NCBI GenBank assembly: GCA_034440615.1
Contig: JAOTOM010005147.1
Coordinates: forward strand, 600,001-664,000
DNA: 64,000 nucleotides
Origin: Ashinkailepas kermadecensis
Taxonomy: Eukaryota > Arthropoda > Thecostraca > Neolepadidae
Reading direction: 5' to 3'
Part shown: positions 22,722-33,204 of the stretch, piece after piece
How the letters are laid out: the number at the start of each line of letters is the position of its first letter
Position numbering within the stretch: position 1 is the stretch's first letter
The notes under the pieces: generated by a model
What the model was told of the DNA's origin: nothing
The model's database searches: none
The model's input: only the letters and a program-made list of their open reading frames with translations
Position numbers and translations under genes: made by a program

Positions 22722-23735
22722 GGGCCTCACTGCCACTCACTTACATGTCGGGCCTCACTGCCAATCACTTACATGTCGGGTCTCACTGCCACTCACTTAC
22801 ATGTCGGGTCTCACTGCCACTCACTTACATGTCGGGTCTCACTGCCACTCACTTACATGTCGGGTCTCACTGCCACTCACTTACATGTCGGGTCTCACTG
22901 CCACTCACTTACATGTCGGGTCTCACTGCCACTCACTTACATGTCGGGTCTCACTGCCACTCACTTACATGTCGGGTCTCACTGCCACTCACTTACATGT
23001 CGGGTCTCACTGCCACTCACTTACATGTCGGGTCTCACTGCCACTCACTTACATGTCGGGTCTCACTGCCACTCACTTACATGTCGGGTCTCACTGCCAC
23101 TCACTTACATGTCGGGTCTCACTGCCACTCACTTACATGTCGGGTCTCACTGCCACTCACTTACATGTCGGGCCTCACTGCCACTCACTTACATGTCGGG
23201 CCTCACTGCCACTCACTTACATGTCGGGCCTCACTGCCACTCACTTACATGTCGGGTCTCACTGCCACTCACTTACATGTCGGGCCTCACTGCCACTCAC
23301 TTACATGTCGGGCCTCACTGCCACTCACTTACATGTCGGGTCTCACTGCCACTCACTTACATGTCGGGCCTCACTGCCACTCACTTACATGTCGGGTCTC
23401 ACTGCCACTCACTTACATGTCGGGCCTCACTGCCACTCACTTACATGTCGAGTCTCACTGCCACTCATTTACATGTCGGGCCTCACTGCCACTCACTTAC
23501 ATGTCGGGTCTCACTGCCACTCACTTACATGTCGGGCCTCACTGCCACTCACTTACATGTCGGGCCTCACTGCCACTCACTTACATGTCGGGTCTCACTG
23601 CCACTCACTTACATGTCGGGCCTCACTGCCACTCACTTACATGTCGGGTCTCACTGCCACTCACTTACATGTCGGGTCTCACTGCCACTCACTTACATGT
23701 CGGGTCTCACTGCCACTCACTTACATGTCGGGCCT
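22722..23735. repeat. 28-bp minisatellite, ~36 copies
   Basis: Highly homogeneous 28-bp unit (tgccactcacttacatgtcg plus ggtctcac); most variation is a single t/c site (gggtctc or gggcctc). Left half is almost purely t-type, right half mixes t and c types, so the two variants have spread separately. All + frames are open without coding meaning. Confidence 0.98.
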
Positions 23736-23741
23736 CCGAAA

Positions 23742-26700
23742 TAGCGTACCGCGCCACACGACACGGTAGTACCGTACCGCACGATACGGTTAGTACCGCG
23801 TCACACGACACGGTTAGTACCCTGTCACACGATATGGTTAGTACCGCACCGCACGACACGGTAGTACCGCACCGCACGATGCGGTTTGTGCCGCGTCACA
23901 CGACACGGTAGTACCGCGTCACACGATACGGTTAGTACCGCGCCACACGACACGGTTAGTACCGCGCCACACGACACGGTTAGTACCGCGCCACACGACA
24001 CGGTTAGTACTGCGCCACACGACACGGCTAGTACCGCGCCACACGACACGGTTAGTACCGCGCCACACGACACGGTTAGTACCGCGTCACACGACACGGT
24101 TAGTACCGCGCCACACGACACGGCTAGTACCGCGCCACACGACACGGTTAGTACCGCGCCACACGACACGGTTAGTACCGCGCCACACGACACGGTTAGT
24201 ACCGCGGCACACGACACGGTAGTACCGCGCCACACGACACGGTTAGTACCGCGCCACACGACACGGTTAGTACCGCGTCACACGACACGGTTAGTACCGC
24301 GGCACACGACACGGCTAGTACCGCGCCACACGACACGGTTAGTACCGCGCCACACGACACGGTTAGTACCGCGCCACACGACACGGTTAGTACCGCGCCA
24401 CACGACACGGTTAGTACCGCGCCACACGACACGGTTAGTACCGCGCCACACGACACGGTTAGTACCGCGGCACACGACACGGTTAGTACCGCGCCACACG
24501 ATGCGGTTAGTACCGCGCCACACGACACGGTAGTACCGCGTCACACGACACGGTTAGTACCGCGCCACACGACACGGTTAGTACCGCGCCACACGACACG
24601 GTTAGTACCGCGCCACACGACACGGTTAGTACCGCGCCACACGATGCGGTTAGTACCGCGTCACACGACACGGTTAGTACCGCGCCACACGACACGGTTA
24701 GTACCGCGCCACACGACACGGTTAGTACCGCGCCACACGACACGGTTAGTACCGCGCCACACGACACGGTTAGTACCGCGCCACACGACACGGTTAGTAC
24801 CGCGCCACACGACACGGTTAGTACCGCGTCACACGACACGGTTAGTACCGCGCCACACGACACGGTTAGTACCGCGCCACACGACACGGTTAGTACCGCG
24901 CCACACGACACGGTTAGTACCGCGCCACACGACACGGTTAGTACCGCGCCACACGACACGGTTAGTACCGCGCCACACGACACGGTTAGTACCGCGCCAC
25001 ACGACACGGTTAGTACCGCGCCACACGACACGGTTAGTACCGCGCCACACGACACGGTTAGTACCGCGCCACACGACACGGTTAGTACCGCGCCACACGA
25101 CACGGTTAGTAAACGACACGGTTAGTACCGCGCCACACGACACGGTAATACCCGACGACACGTTAGTCCGACACGGTTAGTACCGCGCCACACGACACGG
25201 TTAGTACCGCGCCACACGACACGGTTAGTACCGCGCCACACGACACGGTTAGTACCGCGCCACACGACACGGTTAGTACCGCGCCACACGACACGGTTAG
25301 TACCGCGCGCCACACGACACGGTTAGTACCGCGCCACACGACACGGTTAGTACCGCGCCACACGACACGGTTAGTACCGCGCCACACGACACGGTTAGTA
25401 CCGCGCCACACGACACGGTAGTACCGCGCCACACGACACGGTTAGTACCGCGCCACACGACACGGTTAGTACCGCGCCACACGACACGGTTAGTACCGCG
25501 CCACACGACGATACGGTTAGTACCGCGCCACACGACACGGTTAGTACCGCGCCACACGACACGGTTAGTACCGCGCCACACGACACGGTTAGTACCGCGC
25601 CACACGACACGGTTAGTACCGCGCCACACGACACGGTTAGTACCGCGCCACACGACACGGTTAGTACCGCGCCACACGACACGGTTAGTACCGCGCCACA
25701 CGATACGGTTAGTACCGCGTCACACGACACGGTTAGTACCGCGCCACACGACACGGTTAGTACCGCGCCACACGACACGGTTAGTACCGCGTCACACGAC
25801 ACGGTAGTACCGCGCCACACGACACGGTAGTACCGCGCCACACGACACGGTTAGTACCGCGCCACACGACACGGTTAGTACCGCGCCACACGACACGGTA
25901 GTACCGCGCCACACGACACGGTAGTACCGCGCCACACGACACGGTTAGTACCGCGCCACACGATGCGGTTAGTACCGCGTCACACGACACGGTTAGTACC
26001 GCGCCACACGACACGGTTAGTACCGCGCCACACGACACGGTAGTACCGCGTCACACGATACGGTTAGTACCGCGCCACACGACACGGTTAGTACCGCGCC
26101 ACACGACACGGTTAGTACCGCGCCACACGACACGGTTAGTACCGCGTCACACGACACGGTTAGTACCGCGCCACACGACACGGTTAGTACCGCGTCACAC
26201 GATACGGTAGTACCGCGTCACACGACACGGTTAGTACCGAGCCACACGACACGGTTAGTACCGCGTCACACGACACGGTAGTACCGCGCCACACGACACG
26301 GTTAGTACCGCGCCACACGACACGGTTAGTACCGCGCCACACGACACGGTAGTACCGCGCCACACGACACGGTAGTACCGCGCCACACGACACGGTTAGT
26401 ACCGCGCCACACGACACGGTTAGTACCGCGCCACACGATACGGTAGTACCGCGCCACACGACACGGCTAGTACCGCGTCACACGACACGGTAGTACCGCG
26501 CCACACGACACGGTTAGTACCGCGCCACACGACACGGTTAGTACCGCGTCACACGATACGGTAGTACCGCGTCACACGACACGGCTAGTACCGCGTCACA
26601 CGACACGGTTAGTACCGCGCCACACGACACGGCTAGTACCGCGTCACACGACACGGTAGTACCGCGCCACACGACACGGTTAGTACCGCGCCACACGACA

Positions 26701-26950
26701 CGGTTAGTACCGCGTCACACGATACGGTTAGTACCGCGCCACATGACACGGTTAGTACCGCGCCACACGACACGGTTAGTACCGCGGCACACGACACGGT
26801 TAGTACCGCGCCACACGATGCGGTTAGTACCGCGTCACACGACACGGTTAGTACCACGCCACACGACACGGTTAGTACCGCGCCACACGACACGGTTATT
26901 ACCGCGCCACACGACACGGTAGTACCGCGCCACACGACACGGTTAGTAAC
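23742..26950. repeat. 24-bp minisatellite, ~133 copies (3.2 kb)
   Basis: Unit of 24 bp (cgcgccacacgacacggtta then gtac). Variants: a 23-bp form lacking one t, cgcgtcac, gatacgg, gatgcgg and gcggcac. Between about 24830 and 25500 the array is nearly pure consensus; the flanks (23742-24300 and 25680-26900) are variant-rich. A disrupted junction lies at 25108-25180 (aaacgacacgg, cccgacgacacgttagtccg). Open frames on both strands are translations of the unit. Confidence 0.98.
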
Positions 26951-28204
26951 GACACGAACTTCCATATCTGAACGCAGGTTAAGCACTTTAAGATAAATAT
27001 TTGAATACAAGCTGGCAGCACATAAATTAAGCAAGCAAGTCTACTGCTGATATTAGAGCTTCGAATGCTAATAAAAGAGACGCCACTGAGGCTTCAGAAG
27101 CCAAGCGACCGGGTTTCGGCTGGGCCGTGACTGTTGTGTTACTCACATGAACTTGTGTCGTAATTCCATATGAGTACAAACACCAGGGCTCCGAGCTAGC
27201 TCGTAAGTAAGCAATGCATTGAACAAATTCACCTATTCAAGTTGTCGTGGCTTCAGGATAACCCCAGGCTACTAGTTATGCTTTTCGACTCTTACCATTT
27301 CAAATGACTTGTAATATTTTCTGCATTACCACAACTATGATATAGTGGATTTCTTCATCATATATGTCTTCTTCCAAGAGAACCTTAAACATATTACCCT
27401 GAATTGGCGGCGTACAGCAGTCACCATGGACACACTCTACTAAATCCACTTCGTCGTACACTTATAAATCTATCACCTTCAGCATATACTCAGAAATATT
27501 CATTTATCCTTCATTTAGCATAACCTGTAACAAATTGAGCACCTGCTGTCCAAGCTGCAGTTACTACAGGCATTCGGCATGGTAAAATAGGTCGTGTCAC
27601 CATTAACGGCGCAAACTGACTGGGTCGCAACCACGTGGAAATAGCTGCTGAAAAGTGGTATTTCAACGAAGAAAAGGAAAAATAACGCCATCTTGCGCAA
27701 CGCACATATTAGTTTTAGCGACAGTGGCGCCGCCGAGCGGTGAAAATATAAAACCTGGATTTTCTAAAAGGCATGGCAACGGAAGCTTGCAAATAGCGTG
27801 CCATATAAATTGGACTGTCCTCTGGAGCACAAACACAGACTTATTGCGCGGTATGTGGTCACCTCATGGTGGCAACACCTTCGCCTGTGCTCTTCAGTTT
27901 TTTCCGGTTGCACCAGATGGGGAATGGTTTTTTGAACCTGCTTTTTCTTGTGTATTGTGGTCCTTACCATCCAACACACAAAGCTAAGGGGCGCCATTTT
28001 TGTTCCTGCATACAAAGTACCAGAGATACACCGTATTGTACAAGTATGTCGCCCATGTAAACATAGAAGCAAATTGCCGAATCTTTCTCTAGAACTGTAA
28101 GCTGTTTGAAAATATTCGAGTCCCGATTTGAAAAGCACAAATTTCACGGCATTAATAAATATATTTGGACAAACAATGGCATTCAATGAGCTGCATAGCA
28201 TTGC
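26951..28204. other. Unique spacer with weak exon candidate
   Basis: 1.25 kb of single-copy, moderately AT-rich DNA between the 24-bp array and the LINE. Contains the small cysteine-rich open frame at 27515-27691 (-), listed separately. A minus frame at 27764-28201 has no recognisable domain. Confidence 0.4.
27515..27691 (-). CDS. Candidate small cysteine-rich peptide or host exon
   Basis: From an ATG with A at -3 and G at +4 this frame gives 58 residues. The first ~18 residues are strongly hydrophobic (leucine/phenylalanine-rich) like a signal peptide or membrane segment. The C-terminal half holds cysteines at 27, 42, 45, 51, 54 and 58, with spacing C-x2-C-x5-C-x2-C followed by Tyr. From family knowledge, that spacing resembles the cysteine loop of proton/myo-inositol cotransporter-type sugar transporters and PSI-like knots. 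A pyrimidine tract ending ttttcag just inside the frame and a cag|gttatg near its end could bound a 123-nt exon (27525-27647, minus strand). With no neighbouring exons recognised, it could equally be a chance frame. Confidence 0.22.
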   Translation of the reverse strand: MALFFLFFVEIPLFSSYFHVVATQSVCAVNGDTTYFTMPNACSNCSLDSRCSICYRLC

Positions 28205-30520
28205 GTGTCAAGGTATATACATGTGTTCTTACACCAGTTTGTAATGGAACCAACCAGGCAGGGCTCATTCTTGGACCTTGTCTTCTCAGATTTAAGTGAT
28301 TTAGTTCAAGACTTGACTGTAGGAGAAACTCTGGGAAGAAGTGACCATAACATAGTGAGATTGAAGGCACAGGTATCAGGGACAATCAAGGATAATTTGG
28401 CAAAGATTCCAAATTTTAACAGGGCAGACTTTGCCTGCATGAGAAAGGCTTTAAGTGCCATAAAATGGGAAGAAGAATTCTTTGATTTAAATGCCTGCGA
28501 AATGTGGGAAAAGTTCAAATCCTACTTGAGGGAAATTCAGATTAGACATGTCCCCCAAATGCAAAGGCGCAAAAGAAGGGTAGGAAAGCCAGCATGGCTT
28601 ACACCAGATGTGATGAAAGCAATTAAGGCTAAGAAAGGTGCATTTAGAGTATTTAAGGAGGCTTCAAATATCGTAAATCTAAGGTCGTATCAAAAATCTA
28701 GAGACGCTGTGAAGCAGAAAATCAGAGCAGCAAAGCGAGCAAAAGAATTGGATTTGGCTAGGAACTGTAATGGGGACAGTAAAAAGTTCTTTAGTTTCTA
28801 CAAGCTAAGTAAAGTTTCAAGCACAATTGGTCCACTGGATGTAAATGGGACTATATTGAGTGAGGATAGTGAGATGGTTGAGGAGCTGAGCAAGCAGTTT
28901 AAATCAGTGTTTACAGTGGAGGATGTGACTAATCTGCCAACCGTGAACCACAGTTCAGTGACAGGTGATCAGATACATGATGTTGATTTCATTGATAGTG
29001 ATATTGTTTTCAATTATATCAGAAAAATAAAGACAAACAAGGCAGCAGGACCCGATGGAATTTATGCTAGGGTATTGCGGGAAGCTGAAAAGGAAGTGGC
29101 AATTCCACTTAGTATAATATTTTGTAGATCAGTTTCGCAAAATGAAATTCGAACAGATTGGAGAAGGGCAAATGTAGTTCCTATTTTCAAGAAAGGAGAA
29201 AGAGGGAAAGTTGAAAACTATAGGCCAGTAAGCCTCACATCCCTAGTCTGCAAGGTACTCGAATCAATTATCAAGGATAGAATAGTTAGTTTTCTGGAAG
29301 GAAACAAATTGATTCAAGATACTCAACATGGGTTTAGAAAAGGGCGATCGTGCCTCACAAATCTCTTGGACTTTTTGAATTTTGCTACAGAACAATTTGA
29401 TCAGGGAAATCAGGTTGATGTAGCATATCTTGACTTTAGTAAGGCCTTTGACAAGGTACCCCATAAACGGTTAATGATGCAGCTTCAGGTCCATGGTATT
29501 GCAGGTAGCATCCTAAAATGGATAGAGTTGTGGCTTTCAGATAGACAGCAGAGAGTGATGCTAAATGGTACAAAGTCATCATGGCAAAATGTTCTTAGTG
29601 GAGTCCCCCAGGGGTCGGTACTGGGGCCACTATTGTTCATTATATATGTGAATAGCATTGAATGTGGCCTAAGCAGTAAGGTTTTGAAATTTGCGGATGA
29701 TTTGAAGATCTTTAGGGCAATAACAGGGCAAAACGAGCAGGTTTTGCTGCAGAAAGACTTAGACGAGCTAGTGAAGTGGTCCGAAAAATGGCAAATGAAG
29801 TTTAATTTTGATAAGTGCAAAGTCATGCATGTAGGTAGGCAGCATATGAAGGCTCCATACTTGATGGGTGGCCAAGTACTATCTGTGACTCAGCAGGAGA
29901 AGGACTTAGGTGTTATTTTGAACACAAAATTGGGGGCATCAGAACAGAACAAAGAAGCCAGGAAGAAGGCACTAAGAATGCTTGGGGCAATACAGAGGAA
30001 TGTGTCATACAAAAGTGAGGAGGTCATCAGGAAGCTTTACTGTGCATATGTCAGGCCACATTTGGAATACTGTGCCCAAGCTTGGTCCCCTAGTTATGAG
30101 AAAGATTGTTGGCTTTTAGAGAGAGTACAAAAGAGGGCAACAAAAATGGTTAATGGTATACTCAACCTGGAATATGAGGAAAGACTGAAGAAATTGAACA
30201 TGTTTTCACTTATATATAGAAGGCTGAGAGGAGATCTCATCGAGGTTTTTAAATTTGTTCATGGTCAGGAACAGGGATATCTCAGGGAAATGTTTGAATT
30301 TAACAGAAATGATGCAATTAGAGGTCATCAATTCAAAATTAAAGTTAATCACAGCAGGACCAGGTTAAGACAGTCTTTCTTCACCAACAGGGTAGCAGAA
30401 CACTGGAACCAGCTGCCAGGAACCATTGTCAGTAGCAACACACTGAACATCTTTAAAAACGGCATAGACAATCATTATAAGAATAGGGGGATTGTTTTTC
30501 TGTATTCCAGGGAAGGTTGA
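28205..30520 (+). CDS. LINE ORF2 fragment: endonuclease tail, reverse transcriptase, C-terminus
   Basis: Open frame of 771 codons (numbered from 28205); it has no ATG until codon 14 and an upstream stop, so it is the truncated remainder of a longer ORF2 (family usually ~900-1000 residues). Residues ~10-55 are the end of the endonuclease domain with the SDH motif at 46-48. The reverse transcriptase spans about 285-540: NYRPVS at 338-343, GFRKGRS at 376-382, motif A LDFSKAFD with Asp410, VPQGS at 467-471 and the catalytic FADD at 496-499, all intact. The thumb and C-terminal region (540-771) ends with the family's RVAEHWNQLP...FKNGID block near 725-765. It would copy the element RNA at a nicked target but lacks most of its own endonuclease, so autonomous movement is unlikely. 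No frameshift or internal stop is visible. Confidence 0.93.
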   Translation: MSRYIHVFLHQFVMEPTRQGSFLDLVFSDLSDLVQDLTVGETLGRSDHNIVRLKAQVSGTIKDNLAKIPNFNRADFACMRKALSAIKWEEEFFDLNACEMWEKFKSYLREIQIRHVPQMQRRKRRVGKPAWLTPDVMKAIKAKKGAFRVFKEASNIVNLRSYQKSRDAVKQKIRAAKRAKELDLARNCNGDSKKFFSFYKLSKVSSTIGPLDVNGTILSEDSEMVEELSKQFKSVFTVEDVTNLPTVNHSSVTGDQIHDVDFIDSDIVFNYIRKIKTNKAAGPDGIYARVLREAEKEVAIPLSIIFCRSVSQNEIRTDWRRANVVPIFKKGERGKVENYRPVSLTSLVCKVLESIIKDRIVSFLEGNKLIQDTQHGFRKGRSCLTNLLDFLNFATEQFDQGNQVDVAYLDFSKAFDKVPHKRLMMQLQVHGIAGSILKWIELWLSDRQQRVMLNGTKSSWQNVLSGVPQGSVLGPLLFIIYVNSIECGLSSKVLKFADDLKIFRAITGQNEQVLLQKDLDELVKWSEKWQMKFNFDKCKVMHVGRQHMKAPYLMGGQVLSVTQQEKDLGVILNTKLGASEQNKEARKKALRMLGAIQRNVSYKSEEVIRKLYCAYVRPHLEYCAQAWSPSYEKDCWLLERVQKRATKMVNGILNLEYEERLKKLNMFSLIYRRLRGDLIEVFKFVHGQEQGYLREMFEFNRNDAIRGHQFKIKVNHSRTRLRQSFFTNRVAEHWNQLPGTIVSSNTLNIFKNGIDNHYKNRGIVFLYSREG

Positions 30521-30542
30521 TCGACAGGGAGGAGTGGGAGTT

Positions 30543-31040
30543 GGGAGGAGTTTGTAATTGTTGACTGTGTTATGGAATAGCAAGTGAGTCTCTTATTAAG
30601 TATAAATGCTTTATAACTTTATATAGGGTGTACCTAGCAGTGGATTCAGCACCTTCCTTCGGGATGTGATACTGATGAGATTGTCTATGGTAGCACAATG
30701 TGTATGATGGGAGGAGTTTGTAATTGTTGAGTGTATTATGCAATAGCACGTGAGTCTCTTATTAAGTCTGAACGCTTTATGAATTTCTGTGGGATGTGCC
30801 TAGCAGTGGATTCGGCACCTTCCTTCGGGATGTGATGCTGATGAGGTTGTCTATGGTGGCACGATGGGTGTGATTGGAGGAGCTTGTGATTATTGAGGGT
30901 GTTAGGCGGTAGCAAGTGAGTGGTGTTAGATGGACTGGGATATATAGCTTCCTAGGAACTTGGGATAAGGGATTGATTGGGGTGGGAGTATGTACATTCT
31001 AGTACCTTTTCTAGATAGGCTTAACCCAGATGGGCCCCTG
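30543..31040 (+). repeat. 166-bp tandem duplication in the LINE 3' UTR
   Basis: gggaggagtttgtaattgtt occurs at 30543 and 30709, and a diverged copy starts at about 30875, each 166 bp apart. Shared blocks include agtctcttattaag, ctagcagtggattc and accttccttcgggatgtga. The third copy is partial and more diverged. Such 3' UTR duplications may be features of the source element or arise at insertion. Confidence 0.9.
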
Positions 31041-31061
31041 TGGCTCTTATTAAGCCTTAAT

Positions 31062-31100
31062 ACTTTATGACTTTATGACTTTATGACTTTGTGTGGATAT
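31062..31100 (+). repeat. (ctttatga)n tail of the LINE
   Basis: About three to four ctttatga units end the element. Related words (gctttataactttata, gctttatgaattt) occur in the 166-bp repeats upstream. Confidence 0.85.
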
Positions 31101-31404
31101 TCACGTGGAATTCAATTCAAAAGATACAACTTCATTGTGTACGGTTTCGACTAGATTTACCACTTTGCGTTCCTACATAATATCGTTTCTCATAAGCACA
31201 GACCTACATCGAGGCCCGTGAAACATGCAAATTTTATATCGCCAAACAGTCCAATATTTCAAATTGGCCGGCCATGTCATGCTAAATGATATTGAAAACA
31301 TGCAGCCTGCTAACGAGGGGAAAATTAAACCTTCACTATAGATTGTAACTTTCAATAAAAGCTCAGCACTGGCAAAATATATTGGATGCAAATATAATAC
31401 GCAT
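31101..31404. other. Unique AT-rich spacer
   Basis: Right flank of the LINE. No gene recognised. Confidence 0.45.
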
Positions 31405-31945
31405 ACGCTGTCAGAGTACGTGACATGTGACACATCTAACAAGCATCCATTCTAGCAGTAGTTGACATGTGGCGAATTCAACAAGTGTCCTCTCTCATAG
31501 TATGTGACACGTCACAAATACAACAAGTATCCACTCTCATAGTACGTGACATGTCACAAATACAACAAATATCCCCTTTCACAGTACGTGATACGTGTAA
31601 ATACAACAAGTGTTCACTCTCACAGTACCTGGCATGTGACAAATGCAAGCATACACTCTCATAGTACATGACTTGTGGCAAATACAACAAGTGCCCACTG
31701 TCACATTGATTGACATGTGACAATTACCATAGTCATCCACTCTCACAGGACGTGACATGTCATAAATACAACAAATACCCACTTTCACAGCACGTAACAT
31801 GTGACAAATACAACAAGCATCCACTCTTACAGGACGTGACATGTCATAAATACAACAAGCATCCACTTTCACAGCACGTGGCATGTGACAAGTACTAGTA
31901 TCCACTCACACAGTACATTAAACATGATTCATACAACAGGCATCC
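31405..31945. repeat. 42-bp minisatellite, left part, ~12 copies
   Basis: Unit has cacagtacgtgacatgtgac, aaatacaacaag and (t)atccactct. Copies are diverged (about 80-90%). The same unit continues at 32925, so the array is split. Confidence 0.94.
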
Positions 31946-32209
31946 ACCACCATAATAAATGGCGTACCTAGGATTGGTTTTAGGGAAACAAACGGATTTG
32001 GAGAGGGTCCACCTACCTCCAATCGTTATAAAGTCACCGGATTTTGACCAATAATGGCCCAAAGTGGACCATTTCTCTACTTAAATGATTTGTGACAACT
32101 TAGTTTTCCTGTGGAGGGGGCCAATCTACCACCATAGTTTCCAAGTTACCAGATTCCACCCACCCCCCGTTCAAAGTGATTATTTTCTCTGGCATCTCGG
32201 TTGCTAAGA
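31946..32209. other. Left part of segment splitting the 42-bp array
   Basis: Single-copy sequence unrelated to the 42-bp repeat. No element ends identified. Confidence 0.4.
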
Positions 32210-32290
32210 AGGTGCACCGAAATTACACAAGGAGACCGAAATTATGCAAGGACACCGAAATTATGCTGGGACACCGAAACTATGCATGGA
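32210..32290. repeat. ~19-bp repeat, 4 copies
   Basis: gacaccgaaattatgcaagg-type units repeat four times (accgaaatta at about 32217, 32236, 32255 and accgaaacta near 32274). Confidence 0.88.
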
Positions 32291-32915
32291 AACAGAAAGA
32301 TCACTCAGGGTCCCGTTCCATTGTTTACGCACACGTTATATTCGGGGCTCTATGCGGTCTTTGAGACCTATGGCTCTATTTTCGGTGTTCCTGCTTAATA
32401 TGTTTGGTCCCTGGTTTAGTTCTTCAGTTCCTGGCCGGGTTTTGGGACATTACGGGGTCCTGGCGCATTATTTCCGGGTCTCGGCGCCACTGTTGGGTCG
32501 CGCCATCTCTACGGGGGAAGAAACTTGCCCCAATTGTTCTCTCTCGGTACGCTGCTGGGATGACGCCGCTTTTTGCGGGCCCCGGCCTGTCTTTGAGCCC
32601 TCATGCCCTCTTTGTGACCCCGGTGTGACTTGACAGCCCCGCTGTGCTTTGATGATCTCAGGTGCGTTTGTGAGGGCTCCGGTTGTTCTTCGAACAGCTT
32701 TTGGCTTCCGGTGTGCTTCTAGGGCTCCGTTGTCGTTATCTAGCTCCACCAACGCGACATTTTGTTGCTCCTGACGCGATATTGTTGGCCACCGACTGGA
32801 ATTTTCGGGTCCTTGGGTGACATTTCATGCTCCGGCGCGATTTTTCCAATCCCCACCGTGTAAATTGAGGGCCCCCGATGCAAATTTGTGGGGTCCGACG
32901 AAAATGTGTGCAAAC
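32291..32915. repeat. Strongly decayed ~20-29-bp minisatellite
   Basis: Successive lines can be stacked on a pattern ggg(t/c)cc..g(g/c)gc...ttt(t)g, e.g. tccggcgcgattttt (32831), gtccttgggtgacattt (32810), gcccccgatgcaaatttgtg (32872) and ggtccgacgaaaatgtgtg (32893). Divergence is far higher than in any other array here. This reading is by eye and needs a self-alignment. Confidence 0.55.
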
Positions 32916-32919
32916 ATCC

Positions 32920-33135
32920 AATGCAGCAAATATCCACTGTCACAGTATGTGGAAGATTAAAAATGCAACAGATATGCACCGTCACAGTGCGTGACATGTG
33001 ACAAATGCAACAGACATACACAATCACAATACGTGACATGTGGCAAAATGCAATAGATATACACCCTCACAGTACGTCACATGTGACAAAATGCAACATG
33101 TATGCACCGTCACAGCACTTGGCATGTGACAAAGC
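32920..33135. repeat. 42-bp minisatellite, right part, ~5 copies
   Basis: Resumes the 42-bp unit of 31405-31945 (cagtgcgtgacatgtgac, aaatgcaacagatatgcacc). These copies share atgcaaca rather than the atacaaca of the left part. Confidence 0.92.
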
Positions 33136-33204
33136 AGCGTCTTTCCCTGCCGCATAGTGATGTAAACGTGGTCCATGCTAAGCCACTTGAAGCTCTGATC
33201 CGAG

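Larger units (their letters stand above)
28205..31100 (+). mobile_element. 5'-truncated non-LTR retrotransposon (CR1/L2/Rex1/Jockey-like LINE)
   Basis: The element consists of the C-terminal end of an AP endonuclease, a complete reverse transcriptase and C-terminal domain, a ~500-bp 3' UTR and a tail of short tandem repeats (ctttatga units at about 31064-31098). Truncation at the 5' end is typical of target-primed reverse transcription. Homology to LINE ORF2 starts within ~30 bp of 28205, where a stop lies just upstream, so the junction is near 28200-28235. A repeat-type 3' tail rather than poly(A) is known for CR1/L2-type clades. No clear target-site duplication was found by eye. The uninterrupted frame suggests recent insertion. 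Confidence 0.9.

Noticed and set aside
23742..26950. Telomeric or subtelomeric TTAGGG-type repeat (GGTTAG in each unit)
   Set aside because: GGTTAG occurs once per 24-bp unit and never in tandem.
27764..28201. 145-codon minus-strand gene beside the LINE
   Set aside because: No recognisable domain, no supporting context, and composition like non-coding flank.
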